Origin: Gordionus sp. m RMFG-2023
Taxonomy: Eukaryota; Nematomorpha; Gordioida; Chordodea; Parachordodidae
Assembly: GCF_954871325.1 (NCBI RefSeq)
Contig: NC_088776.1
Coordinates: 56,337,301 to 56,401,300 of the forward strand
Direction of reading: 5' to 3'
DNA length: 64,000 nt
Shown here: in pieces, positions 60,054 to 64,000 of the stretch
Layout of the letters: every line of letters begins with the position of its first letter
Position numbering within the stretch: the stretch's first letter is position 1
Translations under genes and position numbers: made by a program
The notes under the pieces: generated by a model
Told to the model about the DNA's origin: nothing
Database searches by the model: none
The model's input: the letters and a program-made list of their open reading frames with translations, nothing else

Positions 60054-60387
60054 AAATAATTGTATATACCATAAATTCTTATGTACATAATCACTTTCAT
60101 TTATAGAAAAGTTTGATAAAATTTTTAGATTGTTGACCACACATTTAAAAAAATAATCACGCTTGTAAACCTTTGCAGGACAAAGTATAATGGGTCTTTT
60201 GTTCTAGTTTGTTTTTGATCATATTTTTCCCACTCTATTTTTTGTAGATTAATAGTGTGGTTTAGAAGAATTAGAAATGGGAGTAAGATTCTTTATCTGG
60301 AATGAAACTTCGATAGGTTAGGGTATTCTGAAAAAAATGAATAAAAGCTTTTGTTATGGAGATTCCTATAAATTATTATAAAAGTAT

Positions 60388-61357
60388 CAGAGACCTGCAG
60401 AGGTACCATTTGCACGGCCCGGCCCTTAAAAGATTTTCAGACTGGCCCAGCCTAGCCTGGATTTTTTTTTTCAAAAATTTTTTATGGCCCAGCCTGGACT
60501 GGATTTTTTTTAAAAAAAATTTTTTAGGCCTGGCTCGAAATTTTTTAAAATTATATTCGACCTATATATTAAAAATTTATCTATTTGGTATTTTATCATA
60601 TTTTTCGGCGAGTATTATCATTTAATAAGTAAGCATATTAGCTAATGTTGTTAAACGGCGCGTTCTGAGCCGATTTTTAAAAACGACTCAATATTTTTGA
60701 CAAAAAATATTGACTAAGCCTCGAAATTTCGATACTATACGTCTAGATCTTTGCTCCTTCTATAAGCAAAATTTTCAGGCTTGCATAATATTTTTCCGGA
60801 TAAAAAACAGACTTAGCCGTTTTTAAAAATCGGCTCAAAACGAGCTGTTAAACACTACATATTTTTTTTGTTCTAAACAGACATTTAGTATATTACAAAT
60901 TGATACTATAAAAAATTTGTGTAAATAATATTTTGAGAATATACTATATTAATTGTATTTATAAAAAAAATAAAACTGATATTTTAATTAATAAATAATA
61001 TGACATATTATATAATAATGTATTCAATCCTTTGAGTATTTATTCCATGGCAGGAAAACTATAATTATAATATGTAATAGATACTATGAGTGTTAGTTAA
61101 TGTTAACTTTCACCAAACATTATATTAATCATAACTATATATAATCATTATAACTATATCTAATTGACGAATATAATAAATAATATTGTATAAATTTTTA
61201 AAAAAATACGGCCCAGCCTGGGTATTTAAAAAAAAATTTTCCAGGCCTGGCCCAGCTTGTGTATATTTTAAAATTGCCTGGCCTGGCCCTTATATATTTT
61301 AAAAATGCCAGGCCCTGGTACCCGGGCTGGGATTAGAGCTCGGACTGCAGGTCTTTG
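60388..61357. mobile_element. hAT-type element with CAGAGACCTGCAG ends, carrying a nested MITE
   Basis: 970 bp (about 755 without the nested insertion). The left end CAGAGACCTGCAG faces CTGCAGGTCTTTG, and the flanks are identical octamers AAAAGTAT at 60380-60387 and 61358-61365. Both ends carry repeated GGCCCAGCCTGG-type blocks. No transposase. The frame 60356-60625 arises from these blocks and is not a gene. Confidence 0.92.
60643..60857. mobile_element. MITE of the TAGTGTTG family, nested in the CTGCAG-ended element
   Basis: 215 bp from TAATGTTGTTAAACGGCGCG to CGAGCTGTTAAACACTA, with paired hairpins TTTTTAAAAACGACTCAATA and GCCGTTTTTAAAAATCGGCT. Flanks CATATTAG (one base inwards) and CATATTTT agree at 6 of 8. 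Confidence 0.8.
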
Positions 61358-61806
61358 AAAAGTATCTTTTTCTACTTAGATGTAAAACCTGGGAGTAATA
61401 AGTAATCATTCTACACTGAGCTGACAGACAAGAGTAGTTATTACAATAGAATTTTTTGAATCACCCACAGGTTGACTTAAATTGACAAATAAGATTGTAA
61501 ATCATCAAATTTTTTCGTCCCGACCCTTGGGAAGAAATTTATTTCAAATCCTATTGATAAAATTAATTTCCGACCTGAAAATCAAAATATAAAAAAAGAT
61601 ATCCTAAAATTTATTTATTTTAGTAAAGTTATAACTTATAAGAAATAATTTAAAATGAACAAAATTGTGAAATAATGTACAATCAAACCATGATTTATTG
61701 ATACCAAATTGCAACAAAATTATTTCCAAACTTGACATAATTTAAAAAAAATAATCGGCCTGTTTATTTTTGAATTATGATTAAATATATTGAATTAGAT
61801 ATCGAG

Positions 61807-61960
61807 TATTGTTAAACACCTCAGTTCCGATTTTTTTTAAAAAACGTTAAATTGAGTTTCAAGCAAACAAATATTATCTAAGCCTCGAGATTTGACTCAA
61901 CCTTTCTGCCATCTTTTGACAACATCTCTAGGCTGAGGTAGTATTTGCAATTTTTTTTGT
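61807..61960. mobile_element. MITE of the TAGTGTTG family, right end lost
   Basis: TATTGTTAAACACCTCAG opens the copy and TAAGCCTCGAGATTTGACTC is the family core; the closing inverted end was not found. Confidence 0.5.
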
Positions 61961-62480
61961 AAAACATACAAATTTTATTCATTTATTAATAAGATCTAAT
62001 TGATAAACTATCCCTAATACTTATATTAAACAGAAATTTATAAACTATAGCATAAAAATGGTGGCGGGTTTAACAAAATTCAAATGTTATCTACGAAACA
62101 ACTGATTAAAATATAACCTTTTTTCATAAGTTAATTAGGGTTAATACTTTTTATTTTCAAATTAATAAAAATAAAATTTTCTAAAATGAACGAACGTAAA
62201 AAACAGACGCGTTCATCAAAAAAGAACATTCGACGCGTCGTTTACACCATTAATTTTCTCCATATAGTTTTGGAAAAATATTGAAAAAAAAAACAATTTT
62301 CTATGAAAATTATACACCTCCACTGTTTTCATAAATGCAAATCATTACTCGAATTTTCTTGTTTAAATGATAATGTGCATCTTTTAATTTATTTTAACTA
62401 TATCCATTATAATTAGTTAGAAAAAGCAACATAATTTTGCTTTATTATAAAATTCACTTATTCTATGGATGTATTAGATA
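61961..62480. other. Intergenic, nothing recognised
   Basis: AT-rich, no repeat or coding pattern identified. Confidence 0.4.
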
Positions 62481-63434
62481 AAATAATATTATTTTTACTT
62501 CCAAAGTTTGCAAAGACACTTGGGATAGTCTAGGCAGCATCTAAATCACAAAAAATAAGGCAACCTGCCTGAGATTAATCCCCCCCTACCCAGGCCCCTC
62601 ATTCCTACAATATTTTTAACTTCTTACCTACCCTCGCCTCCTTAATAGATGGAGGCAGGTTACTTTACCCCCCCCCCCCTCCTGCCCCCTTCCCATAAAT
62701 TCTGATTGGAGGGACATATAGTGAGAAGGGATTATTCTTGCGGGGATTTGAATGGGCCAGGGAGTGAAGGAATTAATTGGGGATTTAGCTTCTGCATGTG
62801 AATCCTGAAGGGGGAGAAGATTCTAAATTTGATGATGGTTGTAATTCACCGTTTAAGATGATGGTGACTGACAAATCGGGTAGTGCAAAACTAGTGGTTT
62901 ATTTGTTGATGAGATGTGATAAGAGTATAATGAAAAATGTGAAAATAATACAGGGCAAGTGTACTGGACAGCACCATATGATGTTGATCTTATTTTAAAA
63001 GGTGTGAGCATGACTAATTAAAAGTTTGTGCCAAAGCTGAAGGTTTTGAAATTAACGGAATGCTAGACATAAAATTAAATAAACATTGGCGACCAAATGG
63101 TCTAAGGTTGTGCTACCAAAAAAGCAACTGGTGAATGGAAAAAAGGATTATACATATTAAAGAGACATCGTAACTAAGGTGTGAACGAGGAACAGGTGTT
63201 ACAAAAAATGATGTGATAAAGATACAAGGAAAACAAACTTAATAAAGAACAAAAGACCTGGAGTACATCGACGAATAAATGTATTCCGAACTGTAAAGGA
63301 TATGATGAAAAAGATACAGGGTGTGGTGGATGTAAGGTATCCACATATGGAAGGGAAAATGGTAACGGAAGATGAAAAAAATGGGTTTAACATGGTCATG
63401 ACTATCCCTTTCACACATAAAAAGATATAGCAAA
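62481..63434 (+). other. Unidentified coding-looking block, possibly a decayed gene
   Basis: The sequence departs from the AT-rich background: C-runs at 62580-62680, then a G- and A-rich + strand with few homopolymer T-runs. Open pieces include 62798-62998 (NPEGGEDSKFDDGCNSPF) and, near 63238-63420, KNKRPGVHRRINVFRTVKD followed by GVVDVRYPHMEGKMVTED. These are broken by stops and match no family I can name. It may be a decayed mobile-element or foreign gene, or chance. Confidence 0.3.
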
Positions 63435-64000
63435 TGCTTTGCCCATTTTTATCAATATATACATAATGGTAGACTAATGTCCCAACGATTATTTTTTTCT
63501 AAAAGCACAGTAATTTTTAAAACGCACTTTGGCTTTATTACAAAAATTAATTTATATTTTAATACTATAATAAAAAAGAAAATTATTTACCCTTTCTTAA
63601 GCCATCTAGGCCAGTTGTTAATTTATATTTTTTAAAGGACCAATCCTAAAAACCTGATCCTAGGCTTTTAAGTACAACTACGACGTTCAAACAAGACAAT
63701 TTATTTTTTTGTAAATTTCGTGAAAAAAAATATTTAATTTATAGAAAAAATAAAATTCTTTTTAATTAAAATAATAGTATAAAAATAAATCGAAATTCAT
63801 TTTTTGTTCAAATGTTAAATATAAAAAAGTTTTGTATATAAATTGGCGACAGATAATCGAATACTAAATTTTGATATAAAATATGGCGCGTTTTATTAAA
63901 TATGGCGGGACTTTTTTTAAAATAAAACAATAACCGAATGTTGAAAAAGCTTTTGCAAAAAATAATTAATTGTTATAAAATAAGAACGAAAAATTTTTTA
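63435..64000. other. Right edge, nothing recognised
   Basis: AT-rich. Near 63878-63908, TATGGCGCGTTTTATTAAAT and TATGGCGGGACTTTTTTTAA are short similar units side by side. Confidence 0.35.

Noticed and set aside
60356-60625. 89-codon frame
   Set aside because: Its repeated WPSL-type text comes from GGCCCAGCCTGG blocks in the end of a MITE-like element; not a gene.
1-64000. CRISPR array, operon, riboswitch, phage or bacterial defence genes
   Set aside because: The genes are spliced and eukaryotic; no regularly spaced short repeats with unique spacers and no ribosome-binding sites were seen.

Overview
This is a very AT-rich eukaryotic window with three spliced protein-coding genes, all on the + strand, set in a dense field of decayed transposons. 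Introns follow GT-AG, some are several kilobases long, and one coding exon is only 19 nt. The proteins (alanine aminotransferase, syntaxin-16, LUC7-like) have animal-type architecture. With the many hAT-type DNA transposons this suggests an invertebrate animal, but the phylum cannot be fixed from the sequence. No rRNA, functional tRNA, CRISPR array, operon or bacterial feature was seen.

Layout. (1) 1-14217: the 3' ten coding exons of an alanine aminotransferase gene (GPT/ALT). Its first exons lie outside the window. Its ~6 kb intron (6274-12264) holds a BED-type hAT deletion derivative, a long-inverted-repeat DNA transposon with a decayed transposase, and two short MITEs. (2) 14218-34997: ~21 kb without a host gene, filled with hAT remnants, MITEs, a GATC-rich foldback repeat, a Mutator-like MITE carrying a tRNA-like SINE, a minisatellite split by a MITE, a ~355-bp direct repeat pair around a G-poor block, and a LINE fragment. 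(3) 34998-43740: a complete syntaxin-16 gene (10 coding exons, 370 codons by the preferred model). (4) 43741-52083: intergenic, with a 3,064-bp hAT element bounded by perfect 8-bp target duplications and carrying a large internal inverted duplication. (5) 52084-59868: a complete LUC7-like splicing-factor gene (9 coding exons, 330 codons). (6) 59869-64000: a nested hAT/MITE insertion and an unidentified, coding-looking G-rich block.

The three genes do unrelated housekeeping jobs (amino-acid metabolism, endosome-to-Golgi membrane fusion, U1 snRNP 5' splice-site choice) and show no sign of joint function. The most notable biology is the transposon landscape. A MITE family with ends TAGTGTTG/CAACACTA occurs at least 12 times, three copies having perfect 8-bp target duplications. 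It has jumped into other repeats, which gives a relative age order. All exon borders were worked out by hand from splice sites, reading phase and remembered family sequences; no alignment was run.
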